Below, in pieces: positions 8,005 to 17,385 of a stretch of DNA of 64,000 nt. The DNA lies in contig RPFO01000702.1 of NCBI GenBank assembly GCA_009746045.1, positions 436,001-500,000 of the forward strand, in the 5' to 3' direction. Made by a program: the position numbers and the translations under genes. The DNA comes from Mesostigma viride (Eukaryota; Streptophyta; Mesostigmatophyceae; Mesostigmatales; Mesostigmataceae). The notes under the pieces were generated by a model. It was given only the letters and a program-made list of their open reading frames with translations, did not search any database and had not been told where the DNA came from. Each line of letters opens with the position of its first letter. Positions within the stretch are counted from its first letter, which is position 1.

Positions 8005-9749
8005 ATAATAACGTCAAAATATTATTAGGATACTTAAAAAATCATAAATTCAATTTAATAATAGTATTTTGTTCATTATTTACAGTTGCCCTTTCATTAC
8101 TCGGTGTAGGAACAGTTTTTAGGCATTTAGTAGATAATGGATTAAGTAGCAACCAACTTAATTCAATTAACAATTCAATTTTTTTAACATCAGGGCTAAT
8201 TGCTATATTCGCAATTGGTAGCTTTTTTCGTTCGTATTTCATTAATATTGTAGCAGAGAAAATTACTTCTCAAATCAGAGCAGATAGTTATGCAGATCTA
8301 CTTCAGCTTGAAATAGCCGCATTTGAAGAATTAAAAATCGGGGACATTATTTCAAGGCTTGGTTCAGATCTTGAGTCAGTAGGGACTCTAATTACTAATT
8401 TCTTATCCTTTTTTATTCGCAATTCTATAATGCTATCTGGGGCAATTATTTTGATGTTTTTACAAAGTGCTAAATTATCAATGTTAGTTATTTTTACTGT
8501 GCCACTTCTGCTTATGCCTCTTTTACATTTAAGTAAACATATAAGAAGTATTTCTAGAAAGGTAATGGCAGAAAAAGCTGTTTTATCATCTTTTATAGAA
8601 GAAAGTTTTTCAGCTATTAGAACTTTATACGCCTTTAATCAACAACCTCATAATTTAAAGAGATTTAATGAAAAAATTGCTACCTACGTTAAACATTCCA
8701 GTAAAAGGCTTAAGTTAAGGTCCTTATTTTTTGCCCTAGCTATAGCTGCTATAGCTGGATCTATAACTATGGTAATATGGATAGGCAGTCTTGACATAAT
8801 CAATGGCAAAATGACTTCAGGCCAGATGATATCATTTATTTATTACGCCATGATGGTTGGGATGAGTGCTGGAGGTATAGCAGAATTATTTAGTGAGATA
8901 CAAGGTCCTCTTGCCGCTCTGGATAGGGTTTTTAATCTAAGGTCAAATACTAAAGCTTTCACTAATCAGCATGTAGTTACTAGACATCATGAAAAATTTG
9001 AAAATGTTTTCCAGAATTATGATATTTCTTTTGAAAATGTAAATTTTTCTTACCCCTCAAGGAAAGATATACTCACCCTTAATAATATTAGCTTTGGCGT
9101 AAAACAGAATCAATTTACTGCTATAGTCGGCAAATCAGGGTCAGGTAAAAGTACCATAATGCAATTATTGCTCAACTTTTACAAACATCAGTCTGGAAAA
9201 ATCAAAATAGCCGGCCGTGATATAAATTCTTTTGACCGAAATTACATGAGAAAAATAATTGCCTATACCCCTCAAGACCCAGATATTTTTTCTGGAACAA
9301 TAAGGTATAACATTACGTTTTCTAATCCTGATGCCAAAGAAGAGGATTTTCAGCAAGTAGTACATTTATGTGGCATCGATAAGTTTGCCAATAATTTATC
9401 AGCGGGCCTTGATACTGAAATCGGTGAAAAAGGAGTGAGGATGTCAGGTGGGCAAAAACAGAGAATCGCAATCGCACGAGCTATTCTTTACCAACCCGAG
9501 ATTTTATTTCTTGATGAGGCAACAAGCGCACTTGATAACGAAAGTGAAGAAGAAATATTAGACAACATCAAGGAGGTTATGCATGGTAAGACTATTATAT
9601 CAATAGCCCACCGTATTACTTCCATTCAGGACTTCGATAATATTTTAGTCATAGACCAAGGAAAATTAGCCAGTAGTGGTACACATAAAGAACTGATAGA
9701 AAGTTGTGAAATTTATAATATTTTATACAAAAAATCTCTAGCAAATTAG
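8001..9749 (+). CDS. ABC exporter, fused permease-ATPase (MsbA-like)
   Basis: The 582-residue half-transporter has a six-helix membrane domain (about 15-310) and a nucleotide-binding domain (about 345-575). Walker A is GKSGSGKST, the signature is MSGGQKQRIAIARA, Walker B is ILFLDEATSALD, and the switch histidine lies in SIAHRITS. It would act as a homodimer exporting a lipid, lipid-linked or peptide substrate. MsbA-like lipid A export is one possibility, but the substrate is not shown. It ends the map-to-exporter gene run. Confidence 0.9.
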   Translation: MNNNVKILLGYLKNHKFNLIIVFCSLFTVALSLLGVGTVFRHLVDNGLSSNQLNSINNSIFLTSGLIAIFAIGSFFRSYFINIVAEKITSQIRADSYADLLQLEIAAFEELKIGDIISRLGSDLESVGTLITNFLSFFIRNSIMLSGAIILMFLQSAKLSMLVIFTVPLLLMPLLHLSKHIRSISRKVMAEKAVLSSFIEESFSAIRTLYAFNQQPHNLKRFNEKIATYVKHSSKRLKLRSLFFALAIAAIAGSITMVIWIGSLDIINGKMTSGQMISFIYYAMMVGMSAGGIAELFSEIQGPLAALDRVFNLRSNTKAFTNQHVVTRHHEKFENVFQNYDISFENVNFSYPSRKDILTLNNISFGVKQNQFTAIVGKSGSGKSTIMQLLLNFYKHQSGKIKIAGRDINSFDRNYMRKIIAYTPQDPDIFSGTIRYNITFSNPDAKEEDFQQVVHLCGIDKFANNLSAGLDTEIGEKGVRMSGGQKQRIAIARAILYQPEILFLDEATSALDNESEEEILDNIKEVMHGKTIISIAHRITSIQDFDNILVIDQGKLASSGTHKELIESCEIYNILYKKSLAN

Positions 9750-9859
9750 TTTAGGGTGCTACCTTTGTTCTTAGGAATTTTAAAATTTTGCATTCGCTCT
9801 TAAACTTTTAGAGAAGGCTTTGTACTTGTGCCTAATGCCCTAGCACTTAAAAAGTATAA

Positions 9860-10120
9860 TTATCTGATTTCAACGCTACCATCACTTTCTCCTTCTCCAA
9901 TCAGATGGCTGTTATATTCGCTATTTTCATCTAATCTAACTCTTCCCCAGATTGATCCCGGTTCATTTTCAATCTCTTCCTCTAAACTCTTCATAACTTT
10001 TGAAGGTTTAGCTACTTCATTTTTGCTTTCATCTCTTTCTTTTCTAGCATAATTCTTACCTCTATCACTGCAGCATGAACTCCCGAAAATCCAGTCCCAA
10101 AATGATCTTTCCTTTGCCAT
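9860..10120 (-). CDS. Small hydrophilic hypothetical protein
   Basis: An 86-residue frame with start ATG at 10120 and a plausible Shine-Dalgarno (GAGG) nine bases upstream. It begins MAKERSFWDWIFGSSCCSDRG and is rich in Lys, Glu and Ser; no family is recognised. A second frame with a membrane helix starts upstream at ATG 10197 and overlaps it by about 109 bp. The two could be an old frameshifted membrane-anchored gene or a coupled pair. Codon use looks coding in the 86-residue frame. Confidence 0.5.
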   Translation of the reverse strand: MAKERSFWDWIFGSSCCSDRGKNYARKERDESKNEVAKPSKVMKSLEEEIENEPGSIWGRVRLDENSEYNSHLIGEGESDGSVEIR

Positions 10121-10303
10121 AGGTTATGCCTCGCTAAAAATTTGAACATAAAATAGGTAACCATGAAAATACAAATAATTAATATGTAAAAGCCCATAAT
10201 TAAAATGGTAAGCTTATTTAGTTAAATAATGGTTAATATATTAATAATTAATTTACTTGTATATCAATAGACGGATCACGGAATTTAATTTATTATCATC
10301 AAG

Positions 10304-10945
10304 ATGATTAGCAAAACTCTTAAAGATATGAAAAAAAAGATTATAACGATTGAAGATTTTATCGATAAAGAGAAATCAGTATTAAAATCCAAAACCCAAA
10401 GGCTTACGTTTCCTTTATCAGAGGAGGATAAAAATATAATAATTCTGATGAAAGAAATATTATTTGCTCTTGATGGTGTAGGGCTTGCTGCTCCGCAGAT
10501 AGATATAAATAAAAATATTGCCGTAATATATATACCAGAAACTGCCTCTCTGCTTCGCAACAATGCTAAAATTTATCCCATGCACACAATAATTAATGCA
10601 GAATATGAACCTGTTAAAGATCAAGGAAAATATAGCGATTTTGAGGCATGTTATTCAGTAAAAACCATCTGTGGCCAAGTACCAAGATATAATATCATTA
10701 AAGTTAAATACCAGAATGAAGAAGGACTAGAAATTTCAAAAATCGAAACCGGGTTTTATGCAAGGGTACTCCAGCATGAGATAGATCATTTAAATGGAGT
10801 ATTAATTACAGATGTACTTACCCCAGACTGCCTTCAAGGAACATTTGAAGAAATGGCAAAACTCCGAAGGGAATCATTAACCGAAGAAAAAAAGATATTA
10901 TTTGATAAACTGGTAAAGAAGAAAAATCTTAAACAAAAAGATTAA
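10304..10945 (+). CDS. def: Peptide deformylase paralogue with intact active site
   Basis: The 213-residue protein has all three deformylase motifs: GVGLAAPQ at 58-65, EACYS at 114-118 with the metal-binding C116, and HEIDH at 158-162. It removes the formyl group from N-terminal formyl-methionine. It is longer than usual (170-190) because of an N-terminal extension of about 15-20 residues and a charged C-terminal helix. It is one of three deformylase-like genes in the window. A downstream ATG at codon 9 is an alternative start. Confidence 0.88.
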   Translation: MISKTLKDMKKKIITIEDFIDKEKSVLKSKTQRLTFPLSEEDKNIIILMKEILFALDGVGLAAPQIDINKNIAVIYIPETASLLRNNAKIYPMHTIINAEYEPVKDQGKYSDFEACYSVKTICGQVPRYNIIKVKYQNEEGLEISKIETGFYARVLQHEIDHLNGVLITDVLTPDCLQGTFEEMAKLRRESLTEEKKILFDKLVKKKNLKQKD

Positions 10946-10949
10946 GCTT

Positions 10950-11783
10950 TTAAGGCCACTTTACTTCCGGTGGTAACGACATTAAAATTGCCTCAACATT
11001 GCCGCCGGTGGCAAGCCCAAATGTCGTCCCTCTATCATATAAAAGATTAAACTCTACGTACCTTCCTCTTTTTATAAGCTGATATTCTCTTTGTTCCTTA
11101 GTCCAAGATAGATTCATTTTACTACGGGCAATAGTAGGGTATATATCCCTCATTGCGATACCGACATCCTTTGTAAAAGCAAAATCATTATTAAAGCTAC
11201 CGGTATTTAAATAATCATAAAATATCCCACCAATACCTCTTGGCTCATTTCTATGTTTTAAGAAAAAATATTCATCACATGCTTTTTTGAATTTAGGATA
11301 ATAGTCTAGATCATGTTTATCACAAGCCTCTTTAAACGATTGATGAAATATCTTTGTTTCTTTATCATCCGCATACATAGGTGTAAGGTCAGCTCCCCCA
11401 CCGAACCAGCTTTTTGTCGTTTCTATGTACCGCGTATTAAAATGCACCGCAGGAACAAGGGGTGAGCACATATGGGCAACCAGAGAAATACCAGTGGCAA
11501 AAAATTCAGGATTCTCCGCAGCTCCTGGTATCTGTTTTCTAAATTCCTCGGAGAATATCCCATGTACCGTAGAAATATTAACTCCAACTTTTTCAAAAAC
11601 ATTACCATGCATGATAGACATAGCGCCACCACCGCCTCCCTCTCTTTCCCAAGATTTCTTTATAAATTTACCGGCTACTAAATTATGCTCCTTAGCATGA
11701 TCAATTTCTATTTGCTCATAAGAGTCACAAATTTGATCGCGCAGTTCCTCGAACCATTTTTCAGTACTTTCTCGTTGATCCAT
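10950..11783 (-). CDS. hemF: Oxygen-dependent coproporphyrinogen III oxidase
   Basis: The 277-residue protein matches HemF throughout: SWEREGGGGGAMSIMHG, FFATGISLVAHM, HFNTRYI, WFGGGADLTPMY and the C-terminal GRYVEFNLLYDRGTTFGL with GGNVEAILMSLPP. It decarboxylates coproporphyrinogen III to protoporphyrinogen IX using oxygen in the cytoplasm. With hemE, hemJ and hemH in the same window, the late heme pathway is covered from uroporphyrinogen to heme. It lies 6 bp downstream of yraN in an MFS-yraN-hemF run. Confidence 0.96.
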   Translation of the reverse strand: MDQRESTEKWFEELRDQICDSYEQIEIDHAKEHNLVAGKFIKKSWEREGGGGGAMSIMHGNVFEKVGVNISTVHGIFSEEFRKQIPGAAENPEFFATGISLVAHMCSPLVPAVHFNTRYIETTKSWFGGGADLTPMYADDKETKIFHQSFKEACDKHDLDYYPKFKKACDEYFFLKHRNEPRGIGGIFYDYLNTGSFNNDFAFTKDVGIAMRDIYPTIARSKMNLSWTKEQREYQLIKRGRYVEFNLLYDRGTTFGLATGGNVEAILMSLPPEVKWP

Positions 11784-11789
11784 ACCTTT

Positions 11790-12125
11790 TTACCAAGCAT
11801 TTTTTATTATTACAGGCAACTTATATGGCTGAATAAAAACCAAATCAAATCTTACCTCACAACCATTATATTTGTCATTATGACTTAAGAATAATTCAGC
11901 TGAACGCCTTATTCTATTTTGTTGGTTCTTTGGTACTATATTTTCCATAATATTATTGTTTCTGGCTTTAACCTCAATAAATACCAATTGCTTCCCTCTA
12001 CACGCAATAATATCAATTTCGCCAACAAAATTCTTCTTGCGATGACAAATTATACTATAGAACTTTAGCTTGTAGATCAATATGGCGAAATATTCAGCAA
12101 GAATACCTAATCTATAAGGTTTCAT
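11790..12125 (-). CDS. YraN family protein (UPF0102, endonuclease-like fold)
   Basis: At 111 residues it has the UPF0102 pattern: the N-terminal GILAEYFAILIYKLKFYSI, then GEIDIIAC and LVFIEVKARNN, which form the PD-(D/E)xK-like core (D of GEIDII, E-x-K of IEVKAR). The family resembles Holliday-junction resolvases in fold, but no function is established. The start overlaps the MFS stop by 4 bp, so translation is coupled. Confidence 0.9.
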   Translation of the reverse strand: MKPYRLGILAEYFAILIYKLKFYSIICHRKKNFVGEIDIIACRGKQLVFIEVKARNNNIMENIVPKNQQNRIRRSAELFLSHNDKYNGCEVRFDLVFIQPYKLPVIIKNAW

Positions 12126-13393
12126 TTTGGTTTTAAATTAGTATCGATTAACCTAATTATAGTTTTTTTCATACTATAAGCCATAGCTAGAAATAATAAC
12201 GAGGTGATCATAACATAAAATGCTGGAGCATGGTAGAGATGGGTTACTTCCACAAGCCACCTAGAAATTACTGCCGAAGTCCCACCAAACAGGGCAACAC
12301 CTAAATTATAGCTAAAGGCTACTCCAGTAAATCGCTCTTCTGCTGAAAATAATGAGATAATAAATATATAAGCTGTACCAGCAATAAATCCCCCTAACAT
12401 AGCAATGGTTGTAAGCGCAACTATTTGTTTCCAAATTTCGAGAGATGCAAGCAGCATAAAGGCAGGGGTAGCAGCAATAACTATTGTTATTGAGGCAATG
12501 ATAATCATTTTAAACCTACCAATATGATCTGAAATGTAACCAGACAATGGCATGGTAAGCATCATAATTACAGAAGAGTACGAAAGGTAAATTAAAGCTG
12601 TAGTTTTATCAAATCCCAATACTTCATAATAAAAAATATTTATATATGTTTTTATAATATACACCAAACTACTTGCAGATCCCCCAAGGCAACAGGTTAT
12701 TAGCATTGCCGGCCATGAACTGCGAATAACATGCATAAAAGGCATCTTTAAAGTACGTTTTTTTTCAGCAAGCATTTCAAATATTGGCGTTTCCGATACT
12801 CTAAGCCTGAAATAAAAACCAATTATTCCCATAATTCCTCCTAAGATAAAGGCAAATCTCCAAGCAAATTCCAATTCAGGAAATAATTGTTCCAAAATAA
12901 TACCTACAAAACTAGCAAGTAAAGTACCGGCAATATTTGACGCATGAACTATCCCAGCAGTAAAACCGGGTCTTAGATTTTGATAATGTTCCAGGATGAA
13001 TATAGCAGCCCCTGCACCTTCTCCGCTAATACATAACCCTTGAATTAACCGCATCATAACTAATAAAATAGGCGCACCATAACCTATATCACTGTAACCG
13101 GGGATAAGACCGATAGTAAAAGTAGTCATAGTCATGCCAAGCATTGAAATAATGAGAGAAACTCTTCTTCCATACTTATCAGCAATAAAACCAAAAATAA
13201 TACCACCTATTGGCCTCATTATAAAACCTACGGCAAATACTGAAAGACTAGATAATGTCTGAATTACTTGTGAACCGGAAGGAAAAAATGCTTGTCCTAT
13301 TGCTAAAGAAAATACTGCATAAACCGTAAAATCATAATACTCTAGCACATTTCCAGAAATAGCCGATAAAAAAATAGACCTTCGTTTATTCAT
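12122..13393 (-). CDS. MFS transporter, ProP-like (metabolite:H+ symporter group)
   Basis: A 423-residue, 12-helix carrier. The N-terminal SGNVLEYYDFTVYAVFSLAIGQ and MRPIGGIIFGFIADKYGRR motifs (the latter is the MFS loop 2-3 signature) place it in the metabolite:H+ symporter family with ProP. Several paralogues are typical in rickettsiae. It heads a run with yraN and hemF. The substrate cannot be told from sequence; osmolytes, proline or other small acids are possible. Confidence 0.88.
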   Translation of the reverse strand: MNKRRSIFLSAISGNVLEYYDFTVYAVFSLAIGQAFFPSGSQVIQTLSSLSVFAVGFIMRPIGGIIFGFIADKYGRRVSLIISMLGMTMTTFTIGLIPGYSDIGYGAPILLVMMRLIQGLCISGEGAGAAIFILEHYQNLRPGFTAGIVHASNIAGTLLASFVGIILEQLFPELEFAWRFAFILGGIMGIIGFYFRLRVSETPIFEMLAEKKRTLKMPFMHVIRSSWPAMLITCCLGGSASSLVYIIKTYINIFYYEVLGFDKTTALIYLSYSSVIMMLTMPLSGYISDHIGRFKMIIIASITIVIAATPAFMLLASLEIWKQIVALTTIAMLGGFIAGTAYIFIISLFSAEERFTGVAFSYNLGVALFGGTSAVISRWLVEVTHLYHAPAFYVMITSLLFLAMAYSMKKTIIRLIDTNLKPK

Positions 13394-13513
13394 TGAGCTA
13401 TAATAATATAAAATTACTTATACAAATTTTACTTGTATAATTAGCATTATTCGGCAGATTATAAACAAGTAAAACCATTTGTGAAATAAAAATTTATGAA
13501 ATAGATAAACTAA

Positions 13514-14911
13514 CTATACATCAAAGGACTTTACTATACTTTCTATTACTTTTTTTGCATCGCCAAAGAGCATTAATGTATTATTTTGAAAAAATAGTTC
13601 ATTTTGAATCCCTGCATAACCCGAAGCCATAGATCTTTTTATAAAAAATATAGTTTTAGCAGATGCCACATCCAAAATCGGCATGCCGAAAATAGGGCTA
13701 TTGGGGTCAGATTTGGCAGCTGGATTCGTAACATCATTTGCACCCACTACTAAAACTACATCAGTTGATGCAAAATCATTATTTATTTCATCAAGTTCAA
13801 AAACATCATCGTAATCTATATTTGCTTCTGCAAGCAGGACATTCATGTGGCCCGGCATTCTTCCTGCTACCGGATGAATAGCAAATCTTACCTTGATTCC
13901 TTTTTTCTTTAAATGATCAACCATTTCTTTTATAGCATGTTGAGACTGAGCAACCGCCATACCATAACCCGGTACAATTATTACAGAATCAGTATGCTCT
14001 AGTTGATAAGCCGCATCTTCTGGGCTACTAATATTAACTTGCCTTTCCTCCTGTTCTGCTTGGGCTAAAGCTTTCCCAGACGGTTTAAAAGCTCCAAAAA
14101 TCACATTCAGCAGGGAGCGATTCATTGCTTTGCACATTATATAACTCAAGATAGCTCCACTTGCTCCCACAAGTGCCCCTGTAATAATAAGCAAACTATT
14201 TCCAAGCGTAAATCCAATACCAGCTGCTGCCCATCCGGAATAGGAATTTAACATCGAAACCACTACCGGCATATCAGCCCCGCCTATAGGAACAATAAGT
14301 AAGACCCCTACTATTAATGCAATTATAACGATCAAGCTAAACAAAAAAATACTTTGGTTTTGAGCAAAATAAATCATTATTGTGATAAGGAAAATACTCG
14401 CCATTAAACAGACATACTGCTGCCCTGCAAATTTTAGAGGCTTTGAATCAATAAAACCTTGTAATTTGCCAAATGCTATAATTGAACCACTAAAGGTAAG
14501 CGCTCCAATAGCAGCTCCGAGCGACATCTCAACCCGAGCTAAAATTGTTATCCCCCCCTGATGATCTGTAATCCCAAAATTTGCTGGCAGTAATAAAGCA
14601 GCAAATGCTACAAATACTGCAGCTAACCCCACAAAAGAATGAAACCCAGCAACTAATTCGGGCATTGAGGTCATTGGGATTTTTCTAGCCACATACCCCC
14701 CAGCAATCCCTCCTAAACCAACAGTAATTAATAATGGTATTTTGTGATAAAAATCAGGTAAGGAAAATGTTGCAAACAAAGCTATCAACATTCCCAATAT
14801 TCCTATCAAGCTCCCTTTTCTTGCTGTTTTAGGTGAAGATAATCCTTTTAGGGAGAAAATAAAACAAACAGCAGATACCAAATATAGTATTTCGATTAAA
14901 CGCACTGACAT
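13514..14911 (-). CDS. pntB: NAD(P) transhydrogenase subunit beta
   Basis: The 465-residue protein has the membrane part (about 1-260) and the NADP(H)-binding dIII domain at the C-terminus with IIVPGYGMAVAQSQHA, IHPVAGRMPGHMNVLLAEA, VVLVVGANDVTNPAA and GMPILDV. It couples proton entry to hydride transfer from NADH to NADP+. It follows pntAA and pntAB in order on the minus strand, with 20 bp between pntAB and pntB. Confidence 0.96.
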   Translation of the reverse strand: MSVRLIEILYLVSAVCFIFSLKGLSSPKTARKGSLIGILGMLIALFATFSLPDFYHKIPLLITVGLGGIAGGYVARKIPMTSMPELVAGFHSFVGLAAVFVAFAALLLPANFGITDHQGGITILARVEMSLGAAIGALTFSGSIIAFGKLQGFIDSKPLKFAGQQYVCLMASIFLITIMIYFAQNQSIFLFSLIVIIALIVGVLLIVPIGGADMPVVVSMLNSYSGWAAAGIGFTLGNSLLIITGALVGASGAILSYIMCKAMNRSLLNVIFGAFKPSGKALAQAEQEERQVNISSPEDAAYQLEHTDSVIIVPGYGMAVAQSQHAIKEMVDHLKKKGIKVRFAIHPVAGRMPGHMNVLLAEANIDYDDVFELDEINNDFASTDVVLVVGANDVTNPAAKSDPNSPIFGMPILDVASAKTIFFIKRSMASGYAGIQNELFFQNNTLMLFGDAKKVIESIVKSFDV

Positions 14912-14931
14912 AACAAAAAATTATTTGTAGA

Positions 14932-15330
14932 TTACTTCTTTTTAAACATCTCCAACATTCTTTCGGTTACTATGAAACCTCCAAAAATATTGATAGATGC
15001 CAAAAACGCAGCCAAAAAGCCTAAAACCATAGATAAACTAAAACCTTGCGAGCTTGAAGCAATTAGAGCTCCTATTATAATAATCCCAGATATGGCATTA
15101 GTAATGGACATAAGAGGAGTATGCAGCGCAGGGGTAACCTTCCAGACGACATAATAACCGACAAAACATGCTAAAGAGAATATCGTAATGGCAAATATAA
15201 AAGGATCTACAGTAGAGGTATTCTGAAATTGCACCTGTGTTGCAAGCGAATTTAGTTTCTCAGACAATAATGCAGCTGTCTCAGATAATTCTGCTGCCTG
15301 CTTAGTAGCAATTGCTAGCTCTTGATTCAT
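14932..15330 (-). CDS. pntAB: NAD(P) transhydrogenase subunit alpha, membrane part
   Basis: This 132-residue protein carries the membrane helices that are fused to the NAD domain in Escherichia coli PntA but are separate in alphaproteobacteria. It has about 40 soluble N-terminal residues, then helices including [20 protein letters not shown] and [21 protein letters not shown]. The start lies 11 bp after the pntAA stop. Confidence 0.94.
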   Translation of the reverse strand: MNQELAIATKQAAELSETAALLSEKLNSLATQVQFQNTSTVDPFIFAITIFSLACFVGYYVVWKVTPALHTPLMSITNAISGIIIIGALIASSSQGFSLSMVLGFLAAFLASINIFGGFIVTERMLEMFKKK

Positions 15331-15341
15331 GAACTTCCCCT

Positions 15342-16475
15342 CTATACTTTAAATTTCTTATTCATCATTTTCCCATCCTTACCTATAAGCATTTCTTCAA
15401 CAATGTCATCAGAAAAGTCTATTTTTCCATTTTTTATGGCATGTTCTAAAAAATTATATAAATTTTTTGCATATAATTTTGAAGCATCAGAGGCTACTCT
15501 TGTTGCTATAGCAGACCAACCAATAATCTTTACTCCTTTTTTACTTATGATTTTATCAATAACAGAATCCTCCACGTTACCCCCGGTAGCAGTTGCTATA
15601 TCAACTATAACTGAACCCAATTTCATTTTAGAAACCATATTTTTTGTAAGAAGAATTGGTGCTTTTTTACCGGGAATTTGGGCAGTAGTAATAACTACGT
15701 CAAAATTAGCTATTATGCCAAGTAAAAACTCTTCTTGAATAGAAGCAAAATCCTTAGTCACTTCTCTTGCATATCCCGATTTATCTTCTCTATCAACTAG
15801 CCCAGCTGGTGGATAAACAAATTTTGCATTCAAACTTTCCACTTGTTCTTTTGTTGCTGCCCTTACATCATAGGCAGATACAACTGCGCCTAATCTTTTT
15901 GCAGTCGCGATAGCCTGCAACCCTGCTACTCCAACACCGATAATCAATACTTTTGCCGGATTTACAGTTCCAGCCGCCGTCATCATCATAGGAAAAGCTC
16001 TGTCATAATAATAACATGCCTCTATTACCGCTCTATAACCGGCCAAATTACTTTGTGAAGATAAAACATCCATACTTTGGGCTTTAGTAACCCTCGGAAC
16101 TAACTCCATGGCTATAGTTGATAAATTTTTAGATATAGCTTTATCTATATATTCACTATGAGAATGGGGCGAAAGCAAGCCCACTATAGTAGCACCAGGT
16201 TTGGCTATATTTACTTCATTTAGAGTTTCCTCCATTGGAGAAGGCTGAACTTTTAAGATAATATCAGCATCAGAAATGATTTCGAGTGGCACTCCGGAGA
16301 CCTTAGCTCCGGCTGCTGTATATTCCTCATCGGTAAAATTTGCCGCTACCCCTATAGATTTCTCAACAAAAACACTATAACCCTTTTTTGCGTATAACCT
16401 AGCTACTTCTGGGGTAATTGCAGTCCTAGTTTCTCCTTTAGCCCTTTCTTTTAACGCAGCAATTTTAATGCTCAT
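15342..16475 (-). CDS. pntAA: NAD(P) transhydrogenase subunit alpha, NAD-binding part
   Basis: The 377-residue soluble domain dI resembles alanine dehydrogenase. Motifs seen are [14 protein letters not shown] at the start, [20 protein letters not shown], the Rossmann loop [35 protein letters not shown] and [15 protein letters not shown]. It binds NAD(H) and passes hydride to PntB. It is the first gene of the three-gene operon. Confidence 0.96.
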   Translation of the reverse strand: MSIKIAALKERAKGETRTAITPEVARLYAKKGYSVFVEKSIGVAANFTDEEYTAAGAKVSGVPLEIISDADIILKVQPSPMEETLNEVNIAKPGATIVGLLSPHSHSEYIDKAISKNLSTIAMELVPRVTKAQSMDVLSSQSNLAGYRAVIEACYYYDRAFPMMMTAAGTVNPAKVLIIGVGVAGLQAIATAKRLGAVVSAYDVRAATKEQVESLNAKFVYPPAGLVDREDKSGYAREVTKDFASIQEEFLLGIIANFDVVITTAQIPGKKAPILLTKNMVSKMKLGSVIVDIATATGGNVEDSVIDKIISKKGVKIIGWSAIATRVASDASKLYAKNLYNFLEHAIKNGKIDFSDDIVEEMLIGKDGKMMNKKFKV

Positions 16476-16553
16476 CTTTATTTATTAATAAAAAATATTA
16501 TTACTGTTTGAACTTGTATTACGCATTCATTACTATATAAAAACTTAAATCAA

Positions 16554-17243
16554 ATGTACAGGACACTTTTTATGAATTACCTACCCGCTAAGTCGCATAA
16601 GTTTAGCAATCAGAGTATAATTAATTTTATAATAATACTATTAATGGTATGCAAGCTCAACTTTGCATTTGCTGCTTCAGAAAAAGAGATTGTAGACAAT
16701 ATAAAATCTTATATTCAAAATATTCAGTCAGTAGCTATTAATTTTGACCAATCAGACACTCAAGGAACAAAAGCTAGCGGTATTCTAGTTATAAATAAAC
16801 CGTATAAATTTAGGGTCAATTACTTCAAACCCTTTCCGCTACTGATTGTGGGTAATAAAAACTACGTTTCTGTTTACGACTATGAAATGGAAAATTTAAG
16901 CAGGATTTCAGCAGAAGAAAATATTTTTAATTTTTTGTTAATTGATCAGATAAATTTTGATAATCAATTCGAGGTTCTTTCTGCCAAGGAAGAGAACGGG
17001 TGTTATAAATTGGAGTTAAGTCATTTAGATTCAGGTAAAATTAGTGAAATTTTATTTAATAAACATACCCGAAATATCGAAACAATGACAATAGTTGAAG
17101 AAAATAATATAATTACATTGAATTTCAAAACAACAAAAAAAATTACTAATATAAACAATAAATTATTCATTATGCAGGATCCGGATATTTTTGGTAAACC
17201 CGAATATTTGGATAAACAGCATTTAGAAAAAAATTACCAGTAG
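16554..17243 (+). CDS. lolA: LolA-like outer-membrane lipoprotein carrier
   Basis: The protein, 229 residues from this start, has a signal sequence (hydrophobic core IINFIIILLMVCKLNFAFA) followed by a LolA fold: SVAINFDQSDTQGTKASGIL, INKPYKFRVNYFKPFPLLIVGNKNYVSVYDYE and the later FLLIDQINF. LolA shuttles lipoproteins across the periplasm. The second methionine (16572) is a plausible alternative start that still keeps the signal peptide. It is divergent from pntAA, with a 78-bp spacer. Confidence 0.82.
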   Translation: MYRTLFMNYLPAKSHKFSNQSIINFIIILLMVCKLNFAFAASEKEIVDNIKSYIQNIQSVAINFDQSDTQGTKASGILVINKPYKFRVNYFKPFPLLIVGNKNYVSVYDYEMENLSRISAEENIFNFLLIDQINFDNQFEVLSAKEENGCYKLELSHLDSGKISEILFNKHTRNIETMTIVEENNIITLNFKTTKKITNINNKLFIMQDPDIFGKPEYLDKQHLEKNYQ

Positions 17244-17385
17244 GCATAATACCTACCTCATATTATTTACCTTCAATTTACAGATAGGGAGAATATTTGA
17301 CGTTTATTGCCTTCATATGTTAGACTTCCATTTCGTGCAGTATATTTCCTAGATATCTAAAAAAATATAAATAGTAAAAAGAATA

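Noticed and set aside
15322-15738. 138-codon plus-strand frame opposite pntAA
   Set aside because: It is antisense to the clear NAD-binding subunit and its composition follows that gene's codon pattern.
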